The notes beneath the pieces are model-generated. The model saw only the letters and a program-made list of their open reading frames with translations. It did no database searches and had not been told where the DNA came from. A program made the translations under genes and the position numbers. A stretch of DNA of 64,000 bases from an uncultured bacterium (GTDB lineage: Bacteria; Myxococcota_A; Bradymonadia; UBA7976; VGTA01). The stretch covers positions 186,001-250,000 of the forward strand of contig CALSSE010000010.1 in assembly GCA_943788935.1 (NCBI GenBank). Direction: 5' to 3'. Of this stretch, positions 26,738 to 35,845 are shown one piece after another (position 1 is the stretch's first letter; each line of letters starts with the position of its first letter).

Positions 26738-28600
26738 ATGATGAGTGAGTTAAATGGAACACATACAGCACCAAGAGTAGAGCTAACGCTCCGAGCGATC
26801 TTAACGGGTGCATGTATCGGGGGAGCGCTGTCCTTATGTAATGTATACATGGGTCTCAAGATAGGTTGGAGCCTAAATATGTCGGTGACCGCTGCGCTTC
26901 TCAGCTATGGTGGCTATCGTCTACTAGAGTTAAGACGATTGAAACGTGGACAGTCGACGCAACCTTGGGGCCTACTAGAAAACAACATCAATCAAACCGC
27001 AGCTTCAGCAGCAGCCTCAATTTCCTCAGCCGGTTTAGTCGCGCCTATCCCCGCTTGGAGCTTGATCACTAATCAGCAATTGAGCCTACCCTTATTGATG
27101 CTTTGGACAGGCTCCGTCGCCTTGCTTGGAGTGATGATCGCCATTGCGCTGAGACGTCAATTTATAGAGCGAGACCAACTCGCATTCCCGAATGGTATCG
27201 CCACCGGAGAGACCATTCAAAAGATCTATGCTCAAGGCGCTGAAGCGATGGCTCGTGTTCGCATGTTGATCATCGGAATGGGTTTAGGTATTTTCGCTAA
27301 GCTCACTATACATCTACTTAAAATAAAACAGATTATAATCCCTGGAGGAATATCACTCGCCACTTGGCGTAATCTGACATTTAGCCTAAGTCCAAGCCCA
27401 TTATTTATGGCTGTTGGTATCCTGATTGGACTTCGATCTGGTCTGTCCATGCTTTTTGGTGCTCTCATCGCCTGGGTCGTAGTCGGGCCCTTCGCCATCA
27501 GTGAAGGGTGGGTAACCGCGACGCTCATCCAAGATGGCATAGAGTTGACTGTCCCCCTCAACGATCAACGCTGGTCCATTAATCATGCCGATAAAATGTG
27601 GTTTAAAGAGATGGTTACTTGGCTATTATGGCCTGGCGTCGCGCTTATGGTCTCCTCATCACTCTGCTCCTTTGCTCTCTCTCTCTTAGGAGTACATCAT
27701 AAGCCAAGCGCCAGCGCAGACTTTAGCGCAAAAGCTAATACAAGCCCGACTAAAACTAGTTTAGAAGAGCTCCCCCGACGTATATATATCGGTTTGTTTA
27801 GTCTGATCATTATACTCTCAATACTCTTACAAGGTATACTCTTTGGCATCTCCCTGTGGCTCGCTCTATTTGGAATCATATTGTCTGTTATTTTAGCTAT
27901 AGTGGCAGCCCGAGTCTCCGGGGAGACTGGAATTACACCTATAGGGGCGATGGGGAAAGTGACTCAGCTCAGCTTTGGACTTTTAGCGCCAGGGCAGGTG
28001 AGCGCTAATCTTATGGCCGCGAATGTTACCGGTGGAGCAGCGAGCCAATGCGCAGATCTCTTGCATGACCTTAAGGCTGGTTTAATGATAGGAGCGAGCC
28101 CAAAGCAACAAACGTATGCTCAACTCGCCGGAGTGATCATGGGAGCGATATGTGGACCGATCGCTTACTTAATTTTAGTGGGTGACTTACCTCATCTACA
28201 AAAATTGTGGGATGATCCAGCATGGGCAATGCCTGCGGTTGTGCAGTGGAGAGCGGTCGCTGAATTATTCAAAGAGGGAATGGGTGCTCTACCAAGCGGT
28301 GCCGTCACTGCTTCACTCTGGGGAATATTCACCGGTCTGATTTTGTCGATCAGTGAGCGCATACTTCCGACTCAATGGTCTCGATGGGTTCCAAGTCCGG
28401 CTGCTATTGGAATGGCTTTTGTGATACCGGCCTATTATTCTATTTCTATGGCTTTAGGCGCGGTCATCTATTGGGCTAGCGCTTATTTAGTCCCCTCATG
28501 GAGCGCCCGTTTTATGATTGTATTAGCGTCTGGGCTGATCGCCGGAGATAGCTTAACCGGTGTGGGGATCGCCCTCAGTGAATTAATGAATGCACCATAA
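26738..28600 (+). CDS. OPT-family oligopeptide or metal-chelate transporter
   Basis: A polytopic membrane protein of 620 residues with about 14-16 hydrophobic helices. The start 'ELTLRAILTGACIGGALSLCNVYMGLKIGW' (read as two overlapping motifs) is characteristic of OPT/YSL transporters, as are 'NNINQTAASAAASISSAG', 'FPNGIATGE' and 'ARVSGETGITPIGAMGKVTQ'. OPT proteins import oligopeptides, or in the YSL branch iron-chelate complexes, using the proton gradient. The substrate cannot be told here. It begins 150 bp after the lipase gene and converges on the interrupted HED lipoprotein. Confidence 0.88.
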   Translation: MMSELNGTHTAPRVELTLRAILTGACIGGALSLCNVYMGLKIGWSLNMSVTAALLSYGGYRLLELRRLKRGQSTQPWGLLENNINQTAASAAASISSAGLVAPIPAWSLITNQQLSLPLLMLWTGSVALLGVMIAIALRRQFIERDQLAFPNGIATGETIQKIYAQGAEAMARVRMLIIGMGLGIFAKLTIHLLKIKQIIIPGGISLATWRNLTFSLSPSPLFMAVGILIGLRSGLSMLFGALIAWVVVGPFAISEGWVTATLIQDGIELTVPLNDQRWSINHADKMWFKEMVTWLLWPGVALMVSSSLCSFALSLLGVHHKPSASADFSAKANTSPTKTSLEELPRRIYIGLFSLIIILSILLQGILFGISLWLALFGIILSVILAIVAARVSGETGITPIGAMGKVTQLSFGLLAPGQVSANLMAANVTGGAASQCADLLHDLKAGLMIGASPKQQTYAQLAGVIMGAICGPIAYLILVGDLPHLQKLWDDPAWAMPAVVQWRAVAELFKEGMGALPSGAVTASLWGIFTGLILSISERILPTQWSRWVPSPAAIGMAFVIPAYYSISMALGAVIYWASAYLVPSWSARFMIVLASGLIAGDSLTGVGIALSELMNAP

Positions 28601-28700
28601 CTACCGATACTCTAGGACGACTTCGCCGAATCCTAGTATACAACAACCTACTATTATGAGATTTATACTAAGTTCACTCGATAAGCCCTAAAAGCGGGTC

Positions 28701-29606
28701 TTAATCTACTGGGATACAACGAGTAGAGTCATTGGCGTCGAGCTGATAGCCTTCATCACAGTGACAGTGATCACCGTGTATTTGGCCATGGCCACCACAC
28801 TCTCCTTCAGCTTCGGTCGGAGTCTCTAGTACGATATCAAATGACCATAGATCAAGATGCAGGCTTTCGCCATCTGTCACTACTTGTGTCTGATAAGACT
28901 CACTGATGGTCACTTCTTGAAAGGTAATATCCACCATCTCACCCTTAAGCTGTTCGCCTGCTTGAGAGCCAATCTCCTCAAACCTAATCAGGCCTTCAGC
29001 GCGAGGCATAAAAGTTTTAGCTCAGTGTACGTGGTCACCATGGGTATTACATCCTGTTTTTAAGACCAAACACGTACCACATGTAGAGTATTGTGTCTCT
29101 GCATCTGTCATTTCAACTACCCCTGGTGAGGTTGGGCCACCAAAAGACTCATACACTTCTAGATTGAGTACAGTCCCATCATGCATCGCTTCTAGGAGCC
29201 ACACCTATGTATTATCCTCTGCTCTGAGTACTGATGCTTGAGCCGATGATGGTGTGAAATTAAGACTATTCATCTCATGATCTTCATGATCTTCATGATC
29301 TTCATGATCTTCATGATCTTCATGATCTTCATGATCTTCATGATCTTCATGATCTTCATGATCCTCGTGAGTGGGATCAATAACACAAGTCATCTCATCT
29401 TCGGAGAGCATAAAGCCTTGATCACAATCACAGTGATCTCCATGTAACTCACCATGATCACCACATTCCGCAGGGGGAGCGGTAGGACTCACAGACTTTT
29501 GATCATCACAGCTAACCACAATCATTAAACCAGCCATGATCAATATAAAGTGACGTACTTGATCGTGTATCATTTGCACTACAAGATTAGAATCGTTGGA
29601 CTGCAT
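28701..29606 (-). pseudogene. HED-repeat lipoprotein with two in-frame stop codons (TAG, TGA)
   Basis: One frame runs 302 codons but is cut by TAG at 29205-29207 and TGA at 29022-29024. The three pieces plainly belong together: a leader with lipobox VVSC, an EGF-like turn 'HGELHGDHCDCDQGF', ten His-Glu-Asp repeats, a beta-rich middle ('YESFGGPTSPGVVEM', 'STCGTCLVLKTGC', 'AKTFMPRAEG', 'DITFQEVTI') and a closing EGF-like turn 'HGQIHGDHCHCDEGY'. The middle resembles a family of Myxococcota lipoproteins in which, as I recall, Cys stands just before 'AKT'. The TGA falls exactly there. The HED stretch could bind metal. It may be a decayed gene, or less likely a recoded one. Confidence 0.7.
29279..29368 (-). 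repeat. 9-bp coding repeat, 10 copies (His-Glu-Asp)
   Basis: On the plus strand the unit is GATCTTCAT, nine exact copies plus one variant. It encodes a strongly charged, possibly metal-binding stalk in the interrupted lipoprotein. Confidence 0.95.
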
Positions 29607-29667
29607 AAGACTCTTTCATATTTTTGGGCCCATTTTTTATGGGAATATTTTTATTATACGAACTTTT

Positions 29668-29699
29668 TGCAATCTGATTGCATATGCAACTTGATTGCA
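29668..29699. promoter_or_regulatory. Nested 32-bp dyad, candidate operator
   Basis: A perfect 12-bp palindrome TTGCATATGCAA sits at the centre. Three bases out on each side are TGCAATC and GATTGCA, which are also complementary to each other. The whole element is symmetric about 29683/29684 and lies about 62 bp upstream of the start of the HED-repeat lipoprotein. The form suggests two dimer sites on one axis. No regulator gene is adjacent. Confidence 0.5.
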
Positions 29700-29871
29700 T
29701 TATTTTTAGTAGAGGTTCTGATCCAGCTACGCAAGACATAAATTCTCAATCAGAAATTAGTCAGTACTTGACGAATCCTCATACTTGGAGTCGGCTCATA
29801 TGTTCCTAGAGCAGCGCGGTGACGACCCTACTTATAGTAGCGTAGATGTCATCATGTAGTGGGACAACAGC

Positions 29872-30189
29872 CTAACAAGCACCGCTCACTAAACTTGAAA
29901 ACACTGAAATCGCTGCACCTGTTATAATTGACCTCATTGTAGCAGATATATTGATACTTACGCTCAATCCGGCGACGCTTAAATTGCCGAAAGGGTTCTC
30001 TAGACTTTCTTGAAAGGTCACATAGGGGTCACCCCGAGTGAACTGATCGAGAGCATTAATATGTAGGGTATGTTGATCTTCAGCGGAGAGTTCTGTTCCT
30101 AGATCTGCATGTCCTCGCAAACCGATGAGCTGAGAGACCTCCTCCACAAGCTGAGATAGATCAAGTAACCCAAAGATAAGGCGACCCAT
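29872..30189 (-). CDS. Doubtful 105-codon frame overlapping the TIGR03790 gene
   Basis: The frame overlaps the last 91 bases of the upstream gene in another phase. The predicted protein has an amphipathic first half and ends in a mildly hydrophobic Ser/Ala/Gly segment closing on Cys. No family is recognised. The start could be later (a GTG at 30145). If it is not a gene, the 29607-30098 interval is noncoding apart from the dyad at 29668. Confidence 0.3.
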   Translation of the reverse strand: MGRLIFGLLDLSQLVEEVSQLIGLRGHADLGTELSAEDQHTLHINALDQFTRGDPYVTFQESLENPFGNLSVAGLSVSINISATMRSIITGAAISVFSSLVSGAC

Positions 30190-31892
30190 ACAAAGTTTGA
30201 GTCGACTGTCTCGGTTCTTATCTGACTACACCCTTGATGGCTTGAAGGTGTCTTCATAGAGAGCTCTTCATACCCGAGCGCTTGATCGTTACCTCCTTGA
30301 CTCATCATCATATCCACGCCTTGATGAGCGTCTAGGGTGTCAAGGTCTCCATCGAGGTCTCCATCGAGGTCTCCATCGAGGTCTCTACTGTTTACTGATT
30401 GATCATTGTCACTGATTTCAGGTGTACAGGCTGGTAGAGAGAGTAAGGCCCATCCTTTGGCATAACCCTCAACAAATCCATCTCCAAAGAGATTGGGGTC
30501 ACGCTGAGTGACATCATCTTGATTGATAGGGCCAACTTGAGCGATTACGAGCACTTCTTGCGGTTCAGGTAAGCAGAGCGTGACCTCATCGCTTCTAATA
30601 TGCATGATCCTCTGATCTTCTATCCATACTGAGAGGGTGATCACCCGCTGACTCTCTGCCCTCTGTATGGAGATATAAGACTCCCCTGTCTCGAGAGAGC
30701 TTAGATTAAATAGTGGCCGTTTCATATAGGGGGCCATCATTGGGTCACCAATAATAAGAGTCTGCCATGCTAGATAAGGGAGATGACGTGAGATCGCTTC
30801 GACCAAGGTAGAGCCTCGAGCGTAGTCAAGTAAGAAAGCCCGCGAGGGAAATGTATAGTTGAGCGGTTCATCTGTTGTGCCATGTGCTCCTGAGACCCCT
30901 TGACTGACCCATCGTGAAATTGAGGCTTGAACTTCGCTGAGTGATCGATCAAAATTATTGGGGTGAGCCGCAAAACTCGTTAGATTATCAATGATAGCAC
31001 CAGGCATATAACTCTGATTCTCGATCACCGAACCGAGGGAAGCGCTCCCGGTAACGAAAGCGGCGATAGAGAGTGGATCTGGGTTAATCCACTCTGGATC
31101 ATAAGGGAGCTGTCGCGCTTGGTAACCTCGCTCATTAAGCTCATCAGCGAGGAGCGGTAATTCCCAATCCAAGACTGATCTAGGTGGGTTCGCCCCTTGC
31201 ATCAAGATCCATAAACCAGACTCTTCAGTTTGGTCACTAGCGACTGATCGATCTACAAGAGAGAGGCTATCTTCAAGAGAATAGCCGTCTAACCGTGTTG
31301 CCCATATCGGAGACCATTGAACCCTTTGACTGATATCAAACCAGCGAGCAGAGAATCGACCAAATCTCCAAGGGTTCAAAAAGCGAGGTGACCAACATTG
31401 AGCCTCTCCACACGGGATGAGCTCAGCTAAATCTACTCCTCGTTCAGGATGAGCTAGGCTGAGTCCATCGAGGGTAGACTGAGCGACAGTCAAGAGGCTC
31501 GCGCTTGAGAGCGTGAGAGGGAAGAGCGCTCCCTCATTCCCCTCAACATCAAGACTGACCCTCAATGGGAGACCACGGGTGAGGACTAGAGCCTCAACCT
31601 CTTGAGGATGACGTTGCAAACATTCTAGAACGGGTGAGACAATCTCATCGTAGAATCGCTGATGAGAGATCGTGGTCGATACTGTGGTGCGTATATAACA
31701 AGTTAAACTTTGAGGAAGAAACCTCTGTCTTACATAATGCGCTCCGAGGGTGACACTCTCTTCACTCTCTTCATTGACAATAATCATTGTAGAGTCAGGC
31801 CCCGGCGTAGCATATCCAGCTGAGGATAGAGTAAAACTCCAAAGCAGACACCCGGTCATGAGGGCCACTGCAGTTGGGCGAGTGATCTCCAT
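30099..31892 (-). CDS. TIGR03790-family protein with a MYXO-CTERM-like tail
   Basis: The start at 31892 is supported by GAGGTG six bases upstream. A signal peptide (cut near GYATP) is followed by 'STMIIVNEESEESVTLGAHY' and 'EALVLTRGLPLRVS', the opening pattern of TIGR03790 proteins, large secreted proteins of unknown function common in Myxococcota and other deltaproteobacteria-like lineages. The mid-part has 'FVTGSASLGSVIENQSY' and 'WVSQGVSGAHGTTDEP', then 'LIIGDPMMAPY', typical of the family. The C-terminus has Cys, a hydrophobic helix (WVALSLGYLIYLSLW) and RR, like a MYXO-CTERM sorting signal. A short DGDL repeat (30343-30386) precedes it. The length is 597 residues. Confidence 0.8.
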   Translation of the reverse strand: MEITRPTAVALMTGCLLWSFTLSSAGYATPGPDSTMIIVNEESEESVTLGAHYVRQRFLPQSLTCYIRTTVSTTISHQRFYDEIVSPVLECLQRHPQEVEALVLTRGLPLRVSLDVEGNEGALFPLTLSSASLLTVAQSTLDGLSLAHPERGVDLAELIPCGEAQCWSPRFLNPWRFGRFSARWFDISQRVQWSPIWATRLDGYSLEDSLSLVDRSVASDQTEESGLWILMQGANPPRSVLDWELPLLADELNERGYQARQLPYDPEWINPDPLSIAAFVTGSASLGSVIENQSYMPGAIIDNLTSFAAHPNNFDRSLSEVQASISRWVSQGVSGAHGTTDEPLNYTFPSRAFLLDYARGSTLVEAISRHLPYLAWQTLIIGDPMMAPYMKRPLFNLSSLETGESYISIQRAESQRVITLSVWIEDQRIMHIRSDEVTLCLPEPQEVLVIAQVGPINQDDVTQRDPNLFGDGFVEGYAKGWALLSLPACTPEISDNDQSVNSRDLDGDLDGDLDGDLDTLDAHQGVDMMMSQGGNDQALGYEELSMKTPSSHQGCSQIRTETVDSNFVWVALSLGYLIYLSLWRRSLSSSVCEDMQI

Positions 31893-32237
31893 GTTACACC
31901 TCACTTACGATATAAAGCTGTTTCTCATCGATCGCGACAGGTCATCTTTCTAGATAGAGTACATGACTCGCACTCTAAAGCGGTCTCTTATCAACACTCT
32001 AGACCTAAGCTATTATAGAAACTAGTTTTTATACTTTCGACAATATCATGATCGACGACTCTCTGACAGAGGAGGAAGAGTGTGAGCGGTCCGTTGATCG
32101 CAGATATTGTGTATGTAACCTTATTATCTCTATACTTTGATACCCACATAGACATCTTGGGTTATGCTAATATGAGTTAATTACTCAATTTAAACGTAAA
32201 ATGTGCACTAAATCTAAAGTGAATATAGAGTGAGACA
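31893..32237. other. 345-bp divergent spacer
   Basis: It separates the TIGR03790 gene and the kinase gene and must hold both promoters. It is AT-rich in its right half. I saw no long repeat, dyad or small gene in it. Confidence 0.4.
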
Positions 32238-35200
32238 ATGCTACTAGGTAATCTAAACCTGAGAAAAAAAATAGGCCAAGGGGGCATGGCGACTGTTTGG
32301 TTAGCGGAGCACCAACGAGACACATCTACCTTCGCTGTTAAAATGATGCATGCGGCCTTTATTAATGATGATACGGCGACTCAGCGATTCCTCGCTGAGG
32401 CGAGAGCTATCTCTCAGTTAGATCACTCAGGGATTGTAAAGATCTATGATTATGGTCTCATCTCCTCCATTGAGGCGACTCAGCGAGACTCTGAGTTATT
32501 CCCTATCGGGTTACCCTATTGTGTAATGCAATATCATCCTCAAGGTACTTATAAGTCACCTGCGATAGTCAATGATTGGTCAAGTCTAAAACGAGAACTT
32601 CTCCTCATAATGGAGGCAATAACGCTAGTTCACGCTCATGGCATTGTCCATTGTGACTTGAAACCGAGTAATATCTTACGAGGAGAGAGCGGGCCTATTA
32701 TCTCGGACTTTGGGATCATACATCACTTAAATCCACAAAATATAGACTACCATCTAACGCCTGCCAAGCAGACCTTAAGCGGTACCCCATCCTACATGTC
32801 GCCAGAGCAGATACGCACTGAGACCGATTCTTTTGGCCCTTGGACCGATCTTTATGCCATCGCTTGCATCACCTATTTCTTGGCAACAGGTCGACCGCCT
32901 TATAACGCACCTTTAGCGATGACTCGGATGTTACAGCACCTTCAAGATCCCTTGCCCTCGTTATCTCCTCTATTCCCTGTCCCAGCTGCGCTAGAGGGAT
33001 GGATTCACTGGTGTATGAGTAAGAATCCAAATCAACGCCCACGATTTACATACGAAGCCTTAGAGGCGTTTCAGACTTTAGGTGAAGCTCACAGGACCGC
33101 TCCTGTGGTACTTGGGAACAGAGCTTTACCTCTGATGTCTGGGAGTTCACCTAAGAGCTTACTTGAGAAACGACCCGAATACACTGTCGACCAGATGGAT
33201 AGGGTGAGCGAGAGAGCGCTGATGACTTTGATTGATGAGGAGAGTAGAATCTCGCATATCTCTCAAGGTCAAGTTCAATATCATTCTCGAATGGAGCGAT
33301 CATATTATTTTGGGACTGAAGCGATACTTCGCTTTACACCGCCCTTTGTAGGGAGAGGTGAGCTGTTGAGTGAGCTTCACTCAGAGCTTAATTTAGCGCG
33401 TTCAGGAGAGAGTCGCTTTGTTTTATTGATCGGCGAAGAGGGGATCGGTAAGAGCACGCTTATCAATCAGTTTCTGATCGATGTTCACAGGAGAGCGAAA
33501 GCTGAGACTTTAAAGATTAACCATGAGTCATCGCTCGGTGACTTCTCTGGGATCCCTGGGATGCTCAACGCACTGTGGAGCTCTTATGGGCAAACAAGGG
33601 AGCAACTTCATAGTAGACTCTCTTCTCGTTCATTAAGGCGGTTTAAAGTAGAAGAGACGGATATACAGTCGATGATCAGCTGGGTGAGTCCCCCTTCCAC
33701 AGAAGCAGATTATGCACGAAAATCGGCTAGATTAGCTGCGCTCACTCGATGGATTACTCAGCGGTGTCATGACTATCCACAGCTGATTGTAATCGATGAC
33801 GCTCAAGGAGCGATTGAGTCATTATCATGGGTCGATGATCTTTTAACCAATCACCCTTATTTACCGCTTTTAGTGATTGCGGTTACTCATGATCGGCGAG
33901 AAGTGATCAATAAACTCCCCTCGTACCCTCAACTAGCAAGAGAGAAAAGGGGTCTTGAACGAGTAGTGATCTCGCTCAATCCGAAAGAGAGTTATCATTT
34001 ATTCGATGCCTTCTTCCCTCTTGAGTCTTCTCTCAAAGAGAAACTGTATATACAGTGCCAAGGTCATCCTCGATTAAGTCTACAGAGGATGAGATATTGG
34101 TTAGACTCCGGCGCTCTACGTATGAACCAAGCCAATCAGTGGACTTGGGATCCAAGTGAAACATCTCATCAACATAATCAAGTTCTTTATGTTTTAGATA
34201 GCCGGATCTCTAGTCAAAAAAAGACAATGAGGTCACTAGAGATCGCAGCCTTGATCGGTCATAGCTTTTCGGTGAAGTTATGGCTGAACGTATGTAATGA
34301 GGCGGAGCTCACCCTCGCCAAAGAAGGGCTCTCATCACTCTTGAGCGCAGGGGTTCTCTCTATGATTGATGAAGAGCATCTCTCCTTCATATATAAAGAA
34401 GAGCATCAAGCCTTGATACAACAGGCGAGAGCAACGGATAGAGCTCCTAGGTGGCATACGCTTATTGCTCAATCCCTCGATGCGTACCATGATTATCATC
34501 CTGCCGAACGATTAAGACACTGGAGCCAGACCTCATCCCATACTCGAGTGATTGAGGTAGCCCAAGAACTTATCCAATACGCAAAGCGATTAGATCAATA
34601 TGAGCTGATGAACGAGGGTTTTTCGTGGTGGATTAAGGGTCTGCGTCAACATCAGATTAAGCGTGACTCAGCGGAGTGGCGATCGCTTAAGTTAAGTTGG
34701 TCCGAGCGGTGTCTACTCTTAGGATTTAATGATCAAGCGCGACGTCACGCTCAAGACATCATCGAGAGCTTACGTGACCATCCCCCCTCTGTGACCTTGT
34801 GTCAGTCACTGCTATTATGTGCGCAGGCTCAGAAATGGGACTTGAAGCGCAGTGAGTCTACTCTCTTGATCGCAACCGAAGCGTGTCAGATCGCGACATC
34901 GATCCCCGATTCTCAACTCTTAATTGAGTGCCTTGATCGTCTCGCTGTCTATCACCACACCTATGGTCGTTTGGATGAATCCTATCACTACTTCCACGAG
35001 GCGCTACAGCTGTTCAATGATGCGATCTCGATAAAACTTCAGGCCATGGTTCATCTTGGGATCGCCCGTCTCTGTTTAGAGAGAGACCTCCTCGCAGAAG
35101 CTAATGAACATTGTGTATATGCACTTGGTATGCTTAAGCGAGACGAGTATGGTGCGCTCAAAGGGAGCATACTCCTCACCGCGGGTGACATCTCAAGGCA

Positions 35201-35666
35201 GAGAAACTTTGCTCAAGAGGCCTTGGCGTATTACGATCAAGCAGCTCATCTTTTACTGAGCTTGGGCGCACCTGAGGTGTGGGCTGCGTATCTTAACTTA
35301 GCTCTCACTGCCTATGACCATGAAGATTGGGAGAGCGCCGCTCAGATGATCTCTAATAGCAGAGATGTCGCGCTGAAGGTCACCACACGTGAAGTAGTGA
35401 GCATGATTAATAGTTGCTCACTCTTTGGCCTAGCGAAGAGAAGGGAGTGGTCTGATTTTGATATGATACTGACAACGCTACTCAACTCAGATGACCATCG
35501 ATATGCCCAGTATGATTCCGCGAATACACTAGAACGACTCGCCCACTCTCTAAATGAAGAGGGGGAGGCTCTGAGGGCTCATGAAGTGTGGCGACTCACC
35601 GCTTATCAGTTTAGAGCGCTCGGGCTTATTGAGCGAGCGCTTATCGCTGAAAGTTTCCAAGTTTAG
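32238..35666 (+). CDS. Serine/threonine protein kinase fused to an ATPase and TPR-like repeats
   Basis: A large signalling protein of 1142 residues with no membrane segment. Residues 7-275 are a Hanks-type kinase: glycine loop 'IGQGGMATV', Lys35 in 'FAVKMM', catalytic loop 'HCDLKPSNIL' with Asp140, DFG at 157-159, and 'GTPSYMSPEQ'. The Arg usual before the catalytic Asp is Cys, so this is a non-RD kinase. Residues 370-640 form an AAA-like/STAND ATPase with Walker A 'GEEGIGKST' (399-407) and Walker B 'LIVIDD' (516-521). The last 450 residues are helical repeats of TPR type. Such kinase-ATPase-TPR fusions are frequent in Myxococcota and are thought to respond to bound ligands or partners. The target is unknown. 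Confidence 0.88.
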   Translation: MLLGNLNLRKKIGQGGMATVWLAEHQRDTSTFAVKMMHAAFINDDTATQRFLAEARAISQLDHSGIVKIYDYGLISSIEATQRDSELFPIGLPYCVMQYHPQGTYKSPAIVNDWSSLKRELLLIMEAITLVHAHGIVHCDLKPSNILRGESGPIISDFGIIHHLNPQNIDYHLTPAKQTLSGTPSYMSPEQIRTETDSFGPWTDLYAIACITYFLATGRPPYNAPLAMTRMLQHLQDPLPSLSPLFPVPAALEGWIHWCMSKNPNQRPRFTYEALEAFQTLGEAHRTAPVVLGNRALPLMSGSSPKSLLEKRPEYTVDQMDRVSERALMTLIDEESRISHISQGQVQYHSRMERSYYFGTEAILRFTPPFVGRGELLSELHSELNLARSGESRFVLLIGEEGIGKSTLINQFLIDVHRRAKAETLKINHESSLGDFSGIPGMLNALWSSYGQTREQLHSRLSSRSLRRFKVEETDIQSMISWVSPPSTEADYARKSARLAALTRWITQRCHDYPQLIVIDDAQGAIESLSWVDDLLTNHPYLPLLVIAVTHDRREVINKLPSYPQLAREKRGLERVVISLNPKESYHLFDAFFPLESSLKEKLYIQCQGHPRLSLQRMRYWLDSGALRMNQANQWTWDPSETSHQHNQVLYVLDSRISSQKKTMRSLEIAALIGHSFSVKLWLNVCNEAELTLAKEGLSSLLSAGVLSMIDEEHLSFIYKEEHQALIQQARATDRAPRWHTLIAQSLDAYHDYHPAERLRHWSQTSSHTRVIEVAQELIQYAKRLDQYELMNEGFSWWIKGLRQHQIKRDSAEWRSLKLSWSERCLLLGFNDQARRHAQDIIESLRDHPPSVTLCQSLLLCAQAQKWDLKRSESTLLIATEACQIATSIPDSQLLIECLDRLAVYHHTYGRLDESYHYFHEALQLFNDAISIKLQAMVHLGIARLCLERDLLAEANEHCVYALGMLKRDEYGALKGSILLTAGDISRQRNFAQEALAYYDQAAHLLLSLGAPEVWAAYLNLALTAYDHEDWESAAQMISNSRDVALKVTTREVVSMINSCSLFGLAKRREWSDFDMILTTLLNSDDHRYAQYDSANTLERLAHSLNEEGEALRAHEVWRLTAYQFRALGLIERALIAESFQV

Positions 35667-35845
35667 CCTTTAAGTCAAACCTATATAAACATTATTTTGA
35701 TGTGTTGTAAGAATCAGAAAAAAGAATCAGAAAAAGAATCAAGGGGGGCGCGTTAACTCCTGAGTTTGTAATTTAATGGTCGGGATTGACGAATGGTGGT
35801 TTGATCACTAATTTGTATCCAATCTCTTTGGATAGGATTGATTAT

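Noticed and set aside
28701..29606. Genome-wide reassignment of TGA or TAG as sense codons
   Set aside because: Many intact genes here end in TGA or TAG at the expected length (for example valS in TGA and the 25-codon gene in TAG), so both are ordinary stops.
30099..30189. Frameshift joining the TIGR03790 protein to the 29872-30189 frame
   Set aside because: The first frame already ends in a complete Cys-helix-Arg sorting-type tail, so no missing C-terminus needs explaining.
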